NCBI GenBank assembly: GCA_963814055.1 | Contig: CAWFBJ010000001.1 | Coordinates: 62,001 to 126,000, forward strand | DNA length: 64,000 bases | Reading direction: 5' to 3' | Origin: AWTP1-13 sp963814055 | GTDB lineage: Bacteria; Pseudomonadota; Alphaproteobacteria; Rhizobiales; Hyphomicrobiaceae | Shown: positions 1 through 8,276 of the stretch, piece after piece | How the letters are laid out: each line of letters begins with the position of its first letter | Numbering within the stretch: the stretch's first letter is position 1 | The notes under the pieces: generated by a model | Told to the model about the DNA's origin: nothing | Seen by the model: the letters and a program-made list of their open reading frames with translations, nothing else | The model's database searches: none | Position numbers and translations under genes: made by a program

Positions 1-75
1 CGGGCGGGCCGCAGCGCGAGGCGCGGGTCCGGGATGCTTGTTGAGATTGGAAAAGAGGTCGTTGCCGTCGTCCAT
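1..75 (-). CDS. 5' end of a divergent gene, product unknown (partial)
   Basis: An ATG on the minus strand at 75 opens a frame that runs off the window edge. It starts MDDGNDLFSNLNKHPG and then becomes Ala/Pro/Arg-rich, as seen in disordered N-termini of rhizobial proteins. Only 25 codons are visible and the ribosome site (an ACGGGA-like stretch) is weak. It would be transcribed away from the pilus operon. No family can be assigned. Confidence 0.35.
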   Translation of the reverse strand, partial: MDDGNDLFSNLNKHPGPAPRAAARP

Positions 76-236
76 GATCCCGTCAGTCGTATCGAATCGC
101 GCTTGATATTGCCACGCCTTCACGGCGGAAGGACAGAGGTTCCTGTTCCGTTCAGGTCTTTTGACAGGTTCAATTAAGCGCTTTTTCTAAAGTCTTCGAT
201 AACCACACCGCCGGATTCAGATCTGGCCGGCATATG

Positions 237-253
237 AACAATTCCTAATTGTT
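237..253. promoter_or_regulatory. Inverted repeat AACAATT-N3-AATTGTT upstream of the pilus operon
   Basis: Perfect 7-bp arms with a 3-bp spacer lie about 60 bp before the cpaB start, in the AT-rich part of the 236-bp divergent intergenic region. The size and symmetry fit a dimeric regulator operator. The regulator is unknown, and no TTAA-N7-TTAA CtrA box was seen nearby. The operator role is inferred. Confidence 0.4.
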
Positions 254-311
254 TAAACTTTGACCGTAGCGTGACCCTCGCAATCAGGAACGGGTAGCGG
301 GGGACTCGGCC

Positions 312-1220
312 GTGCGGGGCAAAGCCATAACAATGATCGGTATTGCGGCTGTGGTCGGCTCCGCGTCGATCTTCGCAGCCGACATCTGGATCAAGAACGC
401 TGCAAATGCCCGTGAGGCAGCCGACACAACGCCCTCGGCTCCAGCAGAGCCGAAGGTGGAATTCAAGACGATCGTGGTTGCGGCAGCCCCTCTGCGCTTC
501 GGGATGGCACTCGACCGGACGCAGCTCTCGGTCATTCCATGGCCGAAGGAATCGCTGCCCGAGGGCGCCTTCGCGACAATAGACGCCCTGCTTGCCGAAG
601 GCAGCAGGGTCGTGCTGTCGCCGATCGAGACCAATGAGCCGGTGCTTCTGACAAAGCTTTCGGGGCCAAATGGCCGGGCGGCGCTCTCCAATCTGCTGTC
701 GCCGGGGATGCGCGCGGTGACGATAAAAACTGACGAGATTGCTGGTGTTGGCGGCTTCGTCACGCCGGGTGATCGCGTCGATGTCGTGCTGACGCGCGAC
801 GCTGGCGCTATTCAGGAAACGTCTGACAATGCGAAGGACGCGGCGGGCGCGACAATCACCAGCGAGATCGTGGTTGAGAATGCGAAAGTGTTGACGGTCG
901 GGCAGGGGGCCGACGAGCGTCAGACCAGTCCGCAGGTCGCTAACTCCGTAACGATCGAGGTAACGACGGACGGCGCGCGAAAGGTGGCGCTCGCCCGCAA
1001 TGTTGGCACGCTGTCGCTTTCGCTGAGAGCGGCTGCAGAAGCCGATGCTGCCGCTGGCGATGGCGTAACGACGATTTCGGCGTTTGGAGGCTCCATGGCC
1101 GCGGCCGCAAAGAATGTGGTCGAGGCGATGACGTTGCCCGAAGAGCCAAGGTTCAAGACGGTCATCGTAACTCGAGGGACCGAACCGGAGACCTACAAGG
1201 TAGTGGCTCCGGCCGACTGA
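312..1220 (+). CDS. cpaB: Flp pilus assembly protein CpaB
   Basis: CpaB (RcpC) is a periplasmic, membrane-anchored assembly factor of the Flp/Tad pilus secretin. The 302-residue product has an N-terminal hydrophobic anchor (residues about 8-24), then a SAF-like segment (about 50-125, with RFGMALDRTQLSVIPWPKE) and the Flp pilus RcpC/CpaB region containing GVGGFVTPGDRVDVVLTRD. The start is a GTG. An in-frame ATG at 333 would shorten the protein by seven residues and remove only charged residues before the anchor. It is the first gene of a tightly spaced operon that continues to at least 7545, and cpaC follows directly. The length is normal for the family. Confidence 0.93.
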   Translation: MRGKAITMIGIAAVVGSASIFAADIWIKNAANAREAADTTPSAPAEPKVEFKTIVVAAAPLRFGMALDRTQLSVIPWPKESLPEGAFATIDALLAEGSRVVLSPIETNEPVLLTKLSGPNGRAALSNLLSPGMRAVTIKTDEIAGVGGFVTPGDRVDVVLTRDAGAIQETSDNAKDAAGATITSEIVVENAKVLTVGQGADERQTSPQVANSVTIEVTTDGARKVALARNVGTLSLSLRAAAEADAAAGDGVTTISAFGGSMAAAAKNVVEAMTLPEEPRFKTVIVTRGTEPETYKVVAPAD

Positions 1221-1261
1221 TTGAATGCATGCCTGGTGGGGACCGGGTGGGGGACATAACG

Positions 1262-2686
1262 ATGTTTGGGCAGGTACTTTGTATCGGTCGATACGCTTGC
1301 ATGGCTGCCGGAATGACGGTTGCCGCTTTGTTTGGAACCGTATCGCTTCCGGAAAAAGCGTATGCGAATGGCGATGTTATCCATATTTCTTCGACCAAGA
1401 ACACATCGATCAAGATCGCCAAGGGCAAGCCGAAGACAATCCGGACCAATGCTCCGTTCTATGAGATCGTGATCGGCGATCCGGCAGTCGCCAACGTCAA
1501 TCCGCTCACGGACAAGTCTTTCTACGTGCTGGGCAATAGCCTTGGCACGACCGGCATTGCACTTTTCGACGAGAACAAGCAGCTCGTGGGCACGGTTGAC
1601 GTCGAAGTGACACTGGATACGGACCGCCTCGCGAGCACGATCCGCAATTCCGTGCCGGACGCGAATATCGAAGTCAGCTCCGCCAACGGCCGCCTGGTTC
1701 TGTCCGGCTCCGCAAAGGACGCAGTGGCCGCGGACAAAGCGACGCGTATCGCTTCGCGTTTCTCCGGGGAGGAGGAAGTCATCAATTCGGTGAACATTTC
1801 CTCCTCGCAGCAGGTCCAGCTCAATGTACGTTTCGTGGAGATCAACCGACAGGTCGGCGAGGAATTGGGTACGCAAATCAGGGCAGCCTATACAGGGCCA
1901 TCCGGCACGATCTCATTCAATTCGTTTCCGCGAGCCTCAAGCAACGCGCCGGCGGGCGCGCTGATCGGTTCGCTGCTCAACAACGGCTTGTCGATCGATG
2001 TCGCGATCGAAGCTTTGGAGAAGCGCGGCGTTGCGCGGCGGTTGGCCGAACCCAATCTGATCGCCCGTTCGGGAGAAACCGCGAGCTTTCTGGCCGGGGG
2101 CGAATTTCCGATCCCGGTGGCGCAGGACAATGACAACATAACCGTCGAGTACAAGCGGTTCGGCGTAAGCCTCGATTTTACGCCGACTGTCCTGAACGAC
2201 GGGCTGGTCAGCCTCAAAATTGCGCCGGAGGTTTCCGCGGTCGACTCATCGACTTCGTATCAGCTCCGCGACATCTCGATCCCTGGCTTCATCGTGCGCC
2301 GCGCAGAGACCTCGATCGACCTGAAGAGCGGACAGAGCTTCATGATCGCGGGGTTGTTGCAGAGCCAGAACGACATGACCACGGAACAAATCCCCGGACT
2401 GGGCCGACTTCCGATACTGGGCGTTTTGTTCAGCTCCAAAGCCTATCAGCGTCATGAGACCGACCTGGTCATTATCATCACGCCTTACCTTGTGAAGCCG
2501 ATCGATCCGTCGAAAAAGCCTCTGACGCCGATGGATGGCGCCGTTGCCGCCAACAACATCGACTATTTTCTCGGAAATGTCGAAGAGGTGAAGGTCACCG
2601 CCGCCGGCAAGGCTGCCGCAATGGGTGTGCCTTCGGTCGTCTCGCCGCCGACATCCGGTCATTTTCTCGATTTGCCGAAGGAGTAG
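1262..2686 (+). CDS. cpaC: Flp pilus secretin CpaC
   Basis: This is the outer-membrane secretin channel of the Flp/Tad pilus. A signal sequence (about residues 1-35, ending near AYANG) is followed by a pilus-assembly N-domain, a BON-like segment (VSSANGRLVLSGSAKD) and a C-terminal secretin domain that includes the VRFVEINRQVGEELG region and the GLGRLPILGVLFSSKAYQ motif. The frame is open from 1229, but the ATG at 1262 is preceded by GGGTGGGGGAC at good spacing and gives a cleaner signal peptide, so it is preferred. It follows cpaB by about 40 bp and the small lipoprotein gene begins 3 bp after its stop. Confidence 0.93.
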   Translation: MFGQVLCIGRYACMAAGMTVAALFGTVSLPEKAYANGDVIHISSTKNTSIKIAKGKPKTIRTNAPFYEIVIGDPAVANVNPLTDKSFYVLGNSLGTTGIALFDENKQLVGTVDVEVTLDTDRLASTIRNSVPDANIEVSSANGRLVLSGSAKDAVAADKATRIASRFSGEEEVINSVNISSSQQVQLNVRFVEINRQVGEELGTQIRAAYTGPSGTISFNSFPRASSNAPAGALIGSLLNNGLSIDVAIEALEKRGVARRLAEPNLIARSGETASFLAGGEFPIPVAQDNDNITVEYKRFGVSLDFTPTVLNDGLVSLKIAPEVSAVDSSTSYQLRDISIPGFIVRRAETSIDLKSGQSFMIAGLLQSQNDMTTEQIPGLGRLPILGVLFSSKAYQRHETDLVIIITPYLVKPIDPSKKPLTPMDGAVAANNIDYFLGNVEEVKVTAAGKAAAMGVPSVVSPPTSGHFLDLPKE

Positions 2687-2689
2687 GTC

Positions 2690-2959
2690 ATGAGGAACAG
2701 GCGTCTCGCGGCCTTGGCGCTGCTGGCAAGTTTGTTGGCCACAGGATGCAGAACCGAAGATTACATGCGCATCGACGGAGTGACGCCCGGTGCAGGTAAC
2801 GCAATGTATTCCAACACGGTTATGCAGATGGTCGATCCATGGCCGGCCGGAGTCCAGAACACGCGCCTGCGCGTACCTGCGGATCGCGGCACTGAGGCGT
2901 TGGCGACACCTTCGGGTGGCGAGGCGGCAAAGGCCACACCGACAACGACCAACTATTGA
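2690..2959 (+). CDS. Short lipoprotein at the cpaD position of the pilus operon
   Basis: The product has 89 residues. A lipoprotein signal ends in LLATGC (Cys at about 20), and the mature part carries a Pro/Thr-rich tail. It lies 3 bp after cpaC and its stop is shortly before the cpaE ATG, so it is co-transcribed. In many Tad loci this position holds CpaD, an outer-membrane lipoprotein of about 200-240 residues. This product is far shorter and shows no clear CpaD motifs, so it is either a reduced CpaD-like pilotin or a separate rhizobial lipoprotein. The role in secretin targeting is inferred from position and lipidation only. Confidence 0.8.
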   Translation: MRNRRLAALALLASLLATGCRTEDYMRIDGVTPGAGNAMYSNTVMQMVDPWPAGVQNTRLRVPADRGTEALATPSGGEAAKATPTTTNY

Positions 2960-2976
2960 CGAGCGAGGCGGGGACC

Positions 2977-4188
2977 ATGGCCAACACGACCAAGACCAAG
3001 CGGGTTGTGCTTGTTTCAACAGACAAGCTCTTTGCGCAGGATGTGCGTGCCGCATTCGCGCAATCCGAGACAATCCAGCTTGTGACGGTCGAACGGACGC
3101 TGGCCGAGCTACGGGGCGAGATCCAGGAATTGGGCTGCAGCGCGGTGATCGTCGATATGGACGCGGCCCGGCTGGAGGAAATCGAGGCGCTTCAACGCAT
3201 TACCAGGCGGCTCGAAGGCCGTACGCCAATCGTCGTGGTCACGCAGGAATTCAGTGCTGCTGCCGTACGCATCCTGGTGCAGCTCCAGGTGGCGGACTTT
3301 CTCGTCAAGCCGATCACCACAGCGGACCTGGTTCGCTCCTGTATTCGCGCCCTTCAGGGGCCGGGCAGGGACGAGAACACGGAATTGCAGATCTATACCT
3401 TCATGCCGGCTGCCGGTGGCGTCGGCACCACCACGCTCGCCTTGCAGACGGCTTTCCAGCTTCATCATTCGGTGACGCGCGGCGCATCGACATGCGTGGT
3501 CGATCTGAATTTCCAGCAAGGCGCTTGCGCCGAGTATCTCGATCTTGAGCCGCGTTTCGACATCACCGAAATCGAGAACCAACCTGAACGGTTAGACCGG
3601 CAGCTGCTCGACGTGATGTTATCCAAGCACGCAAGCGGTCTCTGCGTGCTCGCGGCGCCTGCAAAGCCCTCGGAATTGCGTTCATTCAACACCGACGTCG
3701 TGGTCCGAATGCTGGACCTCGTTTCGGCCTATTTCGACAATGTCGTCATAGACATGCCCCGAACATGGTTTCCGTGGACGGAAACAGTCGTGCTCGGCTC
3801 CAACAAGCTTTACATCGTCGCCGAGATGACCGTTCCGTGCCTCAGGCACGCCCAGCGGCTGATTCAGGCGATATACGAGACCGCCGGGAAAGAGGTGAAG
3901 CCCAACGTCATCCTGAACCGTTTCGAGCAAAGGATGTTCGACACGGGGATCAAACAGGGGGACGTACAGGACGTTCTTGGCGAACATTTCGTCGGCGGCA
4001 TCTCCAACAACTACCGGCTGGTGCGGGAGGCTGTGGACCGTGGCGTACCGTTGCAGGAAATCGACCCGAACGCCAACGTCATTCAGGATTTGAAGAAGAT
4101 CATCCTGCCGGAAGAGATTGCGGCGGTTCCACGGAAATCCAGGTCCTTGTTCCGCCTTGGCCGTGAATTGCTGAGGAAGGCGGGATGA
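2977..4188 (+). CDS. cpaE: Pilus assembly ATPase-like localisation protein CpaE (TadZ)
   Basis: CpaE/TadZ is a MinD/ParA-family protein that positions the Tad apparatus at the membrane. Residues about 8-125 resemble a response-regulator receiver fold (VVLVSTDKLFAQDV, a VIVDMDA core, FLVKPITTADLV). The rest is a ParA-like P-loop domain beginning near residue 140. Its Walker A reads PAAGGVGTTTLA, so the usual signature lysine of ParA proteins is replaced, as is typical for this atypical ATPase branch. The ATG at 2977 follows GAGGCGGGG. A TTG at 2956 is also in frame but has no ribosome site. The end overlaps cpaF by 4 bp. Confidence 0.92.
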   Translation: MANTTKTKRVVLVSTDKLFAQDVRAAFAQSETIQLVTVERTLAELRGEIQELGCSAVIVDMDAARLEEIEALQRITRRLEGRTPIVVVTQEFSAAAVRILVQLQVADFLVKPITTADLVRSCIRALQGPGRDENTELQIYTFMPAAGGVGTTTLALQTAFQLHHSVTRGASTCVVDLNFQQGACAEYLDLEPRFDITEIENQPERLDRQLLDVMLSKHASGLCVLAAPAKPSELRSFNTDVVVRMLDLVSAYFDNVVIDMPRTWFPWTETVVLGSNKLYIVAEMTVPCLRHAQRLIQAIYETAGKEVKPNVILNRFEQRMFDTGIKQGDVQDVLGEHFVGGISNNYRLVREAVDRGVPLQEIDPNANVIQDLKKIILPEEIAAVPRKSRSLFRLGRELLRKAG

Positions 4189-5618
4189 GCAGTCGTTTCT
4201 CCACCCTGCAGCGGCGCAACGATGGTCCGGAGCGGTCTCCAGAGCCGCCTGCGCCGCATGACGCGGGCAGCGTCCTCATTCCGACACTTCGCAAGCCGGC
4301 GCCCTCGACCAGGACGGAGCTCTCCGCTCCAGCCGCCAAGACGGCCAACAAGGTGCTTGAGGCGCGCAGCCGCATCCACCGCATGCTGCTGGAAGAGATC
4401 AACCTGGTGGCTCTCGAACGCTTGCCCCGCGAGGATATGCATCGGCAGGTTCATGACTTCGTTTCCGAAAAAACTCGTCAGGAGCGGATGGCGATCAATG
4501 TTGCCGAGCTCGATGCGCTGGTGGACGATATCGTCGACGAGATGGTGGGGCTTGGTCCCCTCGAACCGCTTCTGAAAGACCCTTCGATCAACGATATCCT
4601 GATCAATGGTCACGAAAACTGCTTCGTGGAACGGCACGGCAAGTTGCAGAAGATAAACGTTCCGTTCAAGGACGAGGCGCATCTTCTTAGAATCATAAAC
4701 AAAATTGTTGCAGCGGTCGGGCGGCGTGTCGATGAATCACAGCCGATGGTGGACGCCCGCATGCTTGACGGCTCGCGCTTCAATGCGGCGATCCGGCCGG
4801 TGGGCGTCGATGGGCCTCTTGTTTCCATTCGCAAGTTTTCCAAGAACAAGCTTGGCCTGCACAGACTGGTCGAGTTCGGCGCGATCACGCAGAATATGGC
4901 CGAGGTGCTGGCCGCTGCGGTCCATGCGCGGAAGACGACGATCATTTCAGGGGGTACGGGCACCGGCAAGACGACCATGCTCAACGCGCTGTCGGCCTTT
5001 ATTCCTGAGGATGAGCGGCTGATCACGATCGAGGACGCTGCCGAACTTCAGCTCCAGCAGCCGCATGTGGCCCGGATGGAAACGCGTCCAGCCAATATTG
5101 AGGGCCACGGCGAGCTGAAGCAGCGGGATCTCGTTAAGAACGCGCTGCGCATGCGTCCCGACCGGGTGATCCTGGGCGAGTGCCGCGGCGAGGAAGCATT
5201 CGACATGCTTCAGGCGATGAATACGGGTCATGAGGGTTCCATGGCGACGATCCATGCCAACACGCCAAGGGACGCTATTAGCCGCCTTGAGCAGATGCTC
5301 GGCATGACCGGCATGCCAATGACCGTCCAGTCGATACGCAGCCAGATTGCGAGCGCGCTCGACATCATCGTGCAGCTTACGCGTCTGTCCGACGGCAAGC
5401 GCAAGGTGACCAGCGTTGCCGAAGTGACTGGCATGGAGGGCGACGTCATTCAGATGCAGGAGATTTTCCGCTTTGTTCGCACGGGCATGGATGGAGAGGG
5501 AAAGATCGTTGGCCATTTCGAGGCAACCGGAATTCGACCGCGCTTTCTGGAAGACCTGAGGGCGATGGGCATCGAGTTCCCGGGCAAATACTTCGAACCG
5601 GGCAGGCCGCAAGAGTAG
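4185..5618 (+). CDS. cpaF: Flp pilus assembly ATPase CpaF (TadA)
   Basis: This cytoplasmic secretion ATPase powers Flp pilus extension. The 477 residues comprise a variable Pro-rich N-terminus (1-50), an all-helical/N-terminal domain (about 60-230) and a RecA-like motor domain. Walker A is GGTGTGKT (about 256-263), followed by an Asp box around TIEDAAELQL, a Walker B region with RVILGECRGEEAFDML, and a His box in MNTGHEGSMATIHAN. All motor motifs are intact. The ATG overlaps the cpaE stop (ATGA), which suggests translational coupling. tadB begins 6 bp downstream. Confidence 0.95.
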   Translation: MSSRFSTLQRRNDGPERSPEPPAPHDAGSVLIPTLRKPAPSTRTELSAPAAKTANKVLEARSRIHRMLLEEINLVALERLPREDMHRQVHDFVSEKTRQERMAINVAELDALVDDIVDEMVGLGPLEPLLKDPSINDILINGHENCFVERHGKLQKINVPFKDEAHLLRIINKIVAAVGRRVDESQPMVDARMLDGSRFNAAIRPVGVDGPLVSIRKFSKNKLGLHRLVEFGAITQNMAEVLAAAVHARKTTIISGGTGTGKTTMLNALSAFIPEDERLITIEDAAELQLQQPHVARMETRPANIEGHGELKQRDLVKNALRMRPDRVILGECRGEEAFDMLQAMNTGHEGSMATIHANTPRDAISRLEQMLGMTGMPMTVQSIRSQIASALDIIVQLTRLSDGKRKVTSVAEVTGMEGDVIQMQEIFRFVRTGMDGEGKIVGHFEATGIRPRFLEDLRAMGIEFPGKYFEPGRPQE

Positions 5619-5624
5619 ACCGCG

Positions 5625-6584
5625 ATGCTTGGGAGCGGGCTTTACCTCATCTACGCCGCTGCCGGATTGAGCAGCGTCATGATCGCCGAGGCGATCTATC
5701 TTCTCTATGCAGGCAGCAAAGATCGCAGGAACACGATCAACCGGCGCATGAAACTGCAACAGAAGCAGCTCAGTCAGGAGCAGGTGCTGATTCAGTTGCG
5801 CAAGGAGCGAGGTCTGAACAGTGGAGGTTCGCCATTTTCGCTGCAAAGGCTTCGCAGGTTAAGGACACAGTCAGGCCTCACGATGCCATTCCCGCGCTTC
5901 CTCGCATTTACAACAGGCGCCGCCGCGGCTTCCGTCATCGCTATGATTTGGAAGGGGGTTCCGATCGCCTTCGGGATCGCCGCGCTGCCGGTTCTCTGCG
6001 CCGTGTTCCCAATTGTCGCGCTACGCCATCTCAGGAAACGGCGCCACAAGCTTTTCGGCATTCAATTGCCCGAGGCGCTGGAGCTGATCACGCGCAGCCT
6101 CAAGGCCGGGCATCCGGTGCCTGTGGCGATTGCCATGGTGGCGCGGGAAATGCCGGATCCGATCGGAACCGAGTTCGGCGTGGTCGCCGATGAGGTCACT
6201 TACGGCTCGGACCTGGTGAGTGCATTGCACATGCTCTTCCAGCGCGTAGGCCACGAGGATTTGCCGCTGTTCGTCACCGCCGTTTCCATCCAGAACAGTT
6301 CCGGCGGCAATCTGCGCGAAATTCTGGATGGCCTTTCGACCGTGATCCGCGAACGCGGCAAGCTCAAACGCAAGGTGCGGGCGATTTCGACCGAAGGCCG
6401 CATGTCGGCCTACATTCTGACCGCTGTGCCGGTGCTTCTGATGACCGCCATCATGCTGGTGATGCCGCATTTCTACAACGATGTGTGGGGCGAGCCGATG
6501 ACCTGGTACCTGCTTGGAGGTTCCCTGGCGTGGCTGATGCTCGGCAACTTCATGCTGTTCAAAATGTCGACGTTCAAGTTCTGA
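5625..6584 (+). CDS. tadB: Tad pilus inner-membrane platform protein TadB
   Basis: TadB is one of two polytopic GspF-like platform proteins of the Tad machine. The 319-residue product has an N-terminal membrane segment (about 5-25), a basic cytoplasmic stretch rich in Arg/Lys/Gln, two further hydrophobic segments (about 90-130) and the T2SF domain (LPEALELITRSLKAGHPVPVA), ending with two membrane helices. Its length matches tadC, the paralogous gene that starts 1 bp after the tadB stop. The order cpaF-tadB-tadC is standard for rhizobial Flp operons. Confidence 0.92.
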   Translation: MLGSGLYLIYAAAGLSSVMIAEAIYLLYAGSKDRRNTINRRMKLQQKQLSQEQVLIQLRKERGLNSGGSPFSLQRLRRLRTQSGLTMPFPRFLAFTTGAAAASVIAMIWKGVPIAFGIAALPVLCAVFPIVALRHLRKRRHKLFGIQLPEALELITRSLKAGHPVPVAIAMVAREMPDPIGTEFGVVADEVTYGSDLVSALHMLFQRVGHEDLPLFVTAVSIQNSSGGNLREILDGLSTVIRERGKLKRKVRAISTEGRMSAYILTAVPVLLMTAIMLVMPHFYNDVWGEPMTWYLLGGSLAWLMLGNFMLFKMSTFKF

Positions 6585-6585
6585 C

Positions 6586-7545
6586 ATGGAAACGTTTATC
6601 TCGATATTGGGAGAGTTACCCTCTGGTTCGCTCGCGCCTGTGGCGCTGCTGTTGCTCGCGGCTGGTGGTTCGGCGGTTGGCTGGTCGCTGGTGATGACTC
6701 GCGGCGAGCGCGGCGATCTGAAGCGGCGGCTCAAAGTCGAAACTCAGCTCGATACCGGCAAGCAGGAGCTCCACGCGAAGAAGAATACAGGCGCCGTGCG
6801 GGAAAAAGCCGCCAGAACCGCGCTCGAATTCTACGCCAAAAGCGATCCGGAGAATGTCGCACGCCTGCGTTTGAAACTTGTCCAGGCCGGATACATGGAT
6901 TCGCGTGCGGTCGGGATGTTTTTCCTGATCCGTATTGCCTCTCTCGCGGCTTGCGCAGTCGCCGCAGTCCTCCTTACGCGCGTGTTCGGCGACGGGAATT
7001 CCGCGAAGGCCTTCTGGACACTCGTGATCATGGCTGCGGGTTTCGGCTATTTTCTGCCGGGCTTTGTATTGGGCCGCATGGTCCATGCGAAGGTCGTCGA
7101 ATATCGGAACGGCTTCCCGGATTTCATGGACCTGATGATCGTCTGCTCGGATGCCGGCATGAGCATGGAGGCCGGGATCGATCGGGTCTCCAAGGAACTT
7201 GCGCTGACATATCCGTCGCTCAGCCTGAACCTGCAGCTCGTTTCGCTCGAACTCAGGGCGGGCCGAAGCCTCGACGATGCTCTCAAGGCGCTCGCGGATC
7301 GCCTGAGCCTCGACGAGATACGGTCCTTCGCGACGCTGCTGCAGCAGTCGAAGGAACTTGGAACCAGCCTTGCGGGGGCCTTGCGCGTCTTTTCCGACGA
7401 GATGCGCCACAAGCGCATGTCGATTGCGGAGGAGAAGGCCCACGCCTTGCCCGCCAAAATGTCGGTTCCGGTTACAGTGTGCATTCTCCCGGTTATCCTG
7501 ATGATCGCCATCATTCCGATCATCGTGAAGATGACGGCCGAATAG
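6586..7545 (+). CDS. tadC: Tad pilus inner-membrane platform protein TadC
   Basis: This is the second GspF/T2SF-domain platform protein, 319 residues long. It has one N-terminal membrane helix (about 15-37), two central helices (about 105-165), a cytoplasmic T2SF domain with FPDFMDLMIVCSDAGMSMEA, and C-terminal helices (SVPVTVCILPVILMIAIIPI). It is predicted to form the membrane platform with TadB. The tight spacing to tadB implies co-translation. A 114-bp gap follows before tadD. Confidence 0.92.
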   Translation: METFISILGELPSGSLAPVALLLLAAGGSAVGWSLVMTRGERGDLKRRLKVETQLDTGKQELHAKKNTGAVREKAARTALEFYAKSDPENVARLRLKLVQAGYMDSRAVGMFFLIRIASLAACAVAAVLLTRVFGDGNSAKAFWTLVIMAAGFGYFLPGFVLGRMVHAKVVEYRNGFPDFMDLMIVCSDAGMSMEAGIDRVSKELALTYPSLSLNLQLVSLELRAGRSLDDALKALADRLSLDEIRSFATLLQQSKELGTSLAGALRVFSDEMRHKRMSIAEEKAHALPAKMSVPVTVCILPVILMIAIIPIIVKMTAE

Positions 7546-7659
7546 CAGGCTGGTTAACCGGGCGTTGTCCGGCAGGCCCGATTTGCAACCGTTTCAGCAC
7601 CGATGTTTAAGCTCCCTTTGGTAGTCTGATCTCGAAGGACAAGCCCGGAGAAACGGGCG

Positions 7660-8145
7660 ATGCGGGGTAGGGACATGCGTCGGGAAAACTTCATTACACT
7701 GAGCATAGTATGCGCCGCACTGGCGCTGTCGGGCTGCACGAAAAACGCCATCGACGGCTTGGAGACGACGGCGATAAGGCCGATTGCGCAGGACATCAGT
7801 CAAAGCGATCTCGCGCTTGGCAAGATGCAGTTTCGCGACGCAAATTATGGCTTGGCGGAAAAGCACTTTCGCAAGGCCGTCGAATTGCGCGCCGCCAATG
7901 CGGAGGCGTGGATGGGACTTGCAGCTTCGTATGACCAGTTGCGGCGGTTCGACTTCGCGGACCGCGCCTACGATCAGTTGCTGAAAGTGGCCGGCCGCAA
8001 GCCCGAGATCGTCAACAATATGGGCTACTCGCAACTGCTGCGCGGCGACAATAAAAAAGCGCGCGAACTGCTCAATGAAGCGAGGAAGCACATGTCGGAC
8101 ACGACTGTGGTCGATGCGAATCTCGCGCTGCTAAATAAAGCATAA
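7660..8145 (+). CDS. tadD: TPR lipoprotein TadD of the Flp pilus operon
   Basis: The 161-residue product has a lipoprotein signal ending in LALSGC and at least two tetratricopeptide repeats (around DANYGLAEKHFRKAVEL and AEAWMGLAASYDQLRRFDFADRAYDQL). Tad loci usually end with a TPR lipoprotein (TadD) needed for pilus secretion, so position and domain agree. Two in-frame starts are possible: 7660 (preceded by GGAG) and 7675 (preceded by GGGGTAGGGAC). Both keep the lipobox. A strong hairpin lies just after the stop. A separate promoter in the 114-bp gap before it is possible but not visible. Confidence 0.85.
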   Translation: MRGRDMRRENFITLSIVCAALALSGCTKNAIDGLETTAIRPIAQDISQSDLALGKMQFRDANYGLAEKHFRKAVELRAANAEAWMGLAASYDQLRRFDFADRAYDQLLKVAGRKPEIVNNMGYSQLLRGDNKKARELLNEARKHMSDTTVVDANLALLNKA

Positions 8146-8166
8146 CGACGGGGCAGCGAGACCAAG

Positions 8167-8194
8167 AAGGCCGGCCGCTTGGGGGGCCGGCCTT
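8167..8194. terminator. Hairpin between convergent tadD and gcvP
   Basis: A perfect 10-bp stem, AAGGCCGGCC / GGCCGGCCTT, with an 8-nt loop sits 21 bp after the tadD stop and about 80 bp beyond the gcvP stop on the other strand. No long T-run follows on the plus strand. Its symmetry would allow it to act in both directions. Terminator function is inferred from position. Confidence 0.6.
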
Positions 8195-8276
8195 CGCGGT
8201 GTCTACACGACACGCGATGCTCTCTTTTGCGATCGCGATGTCGTTCCTGTGGCGCTGTCCGCTTACGTCGGAGCGG

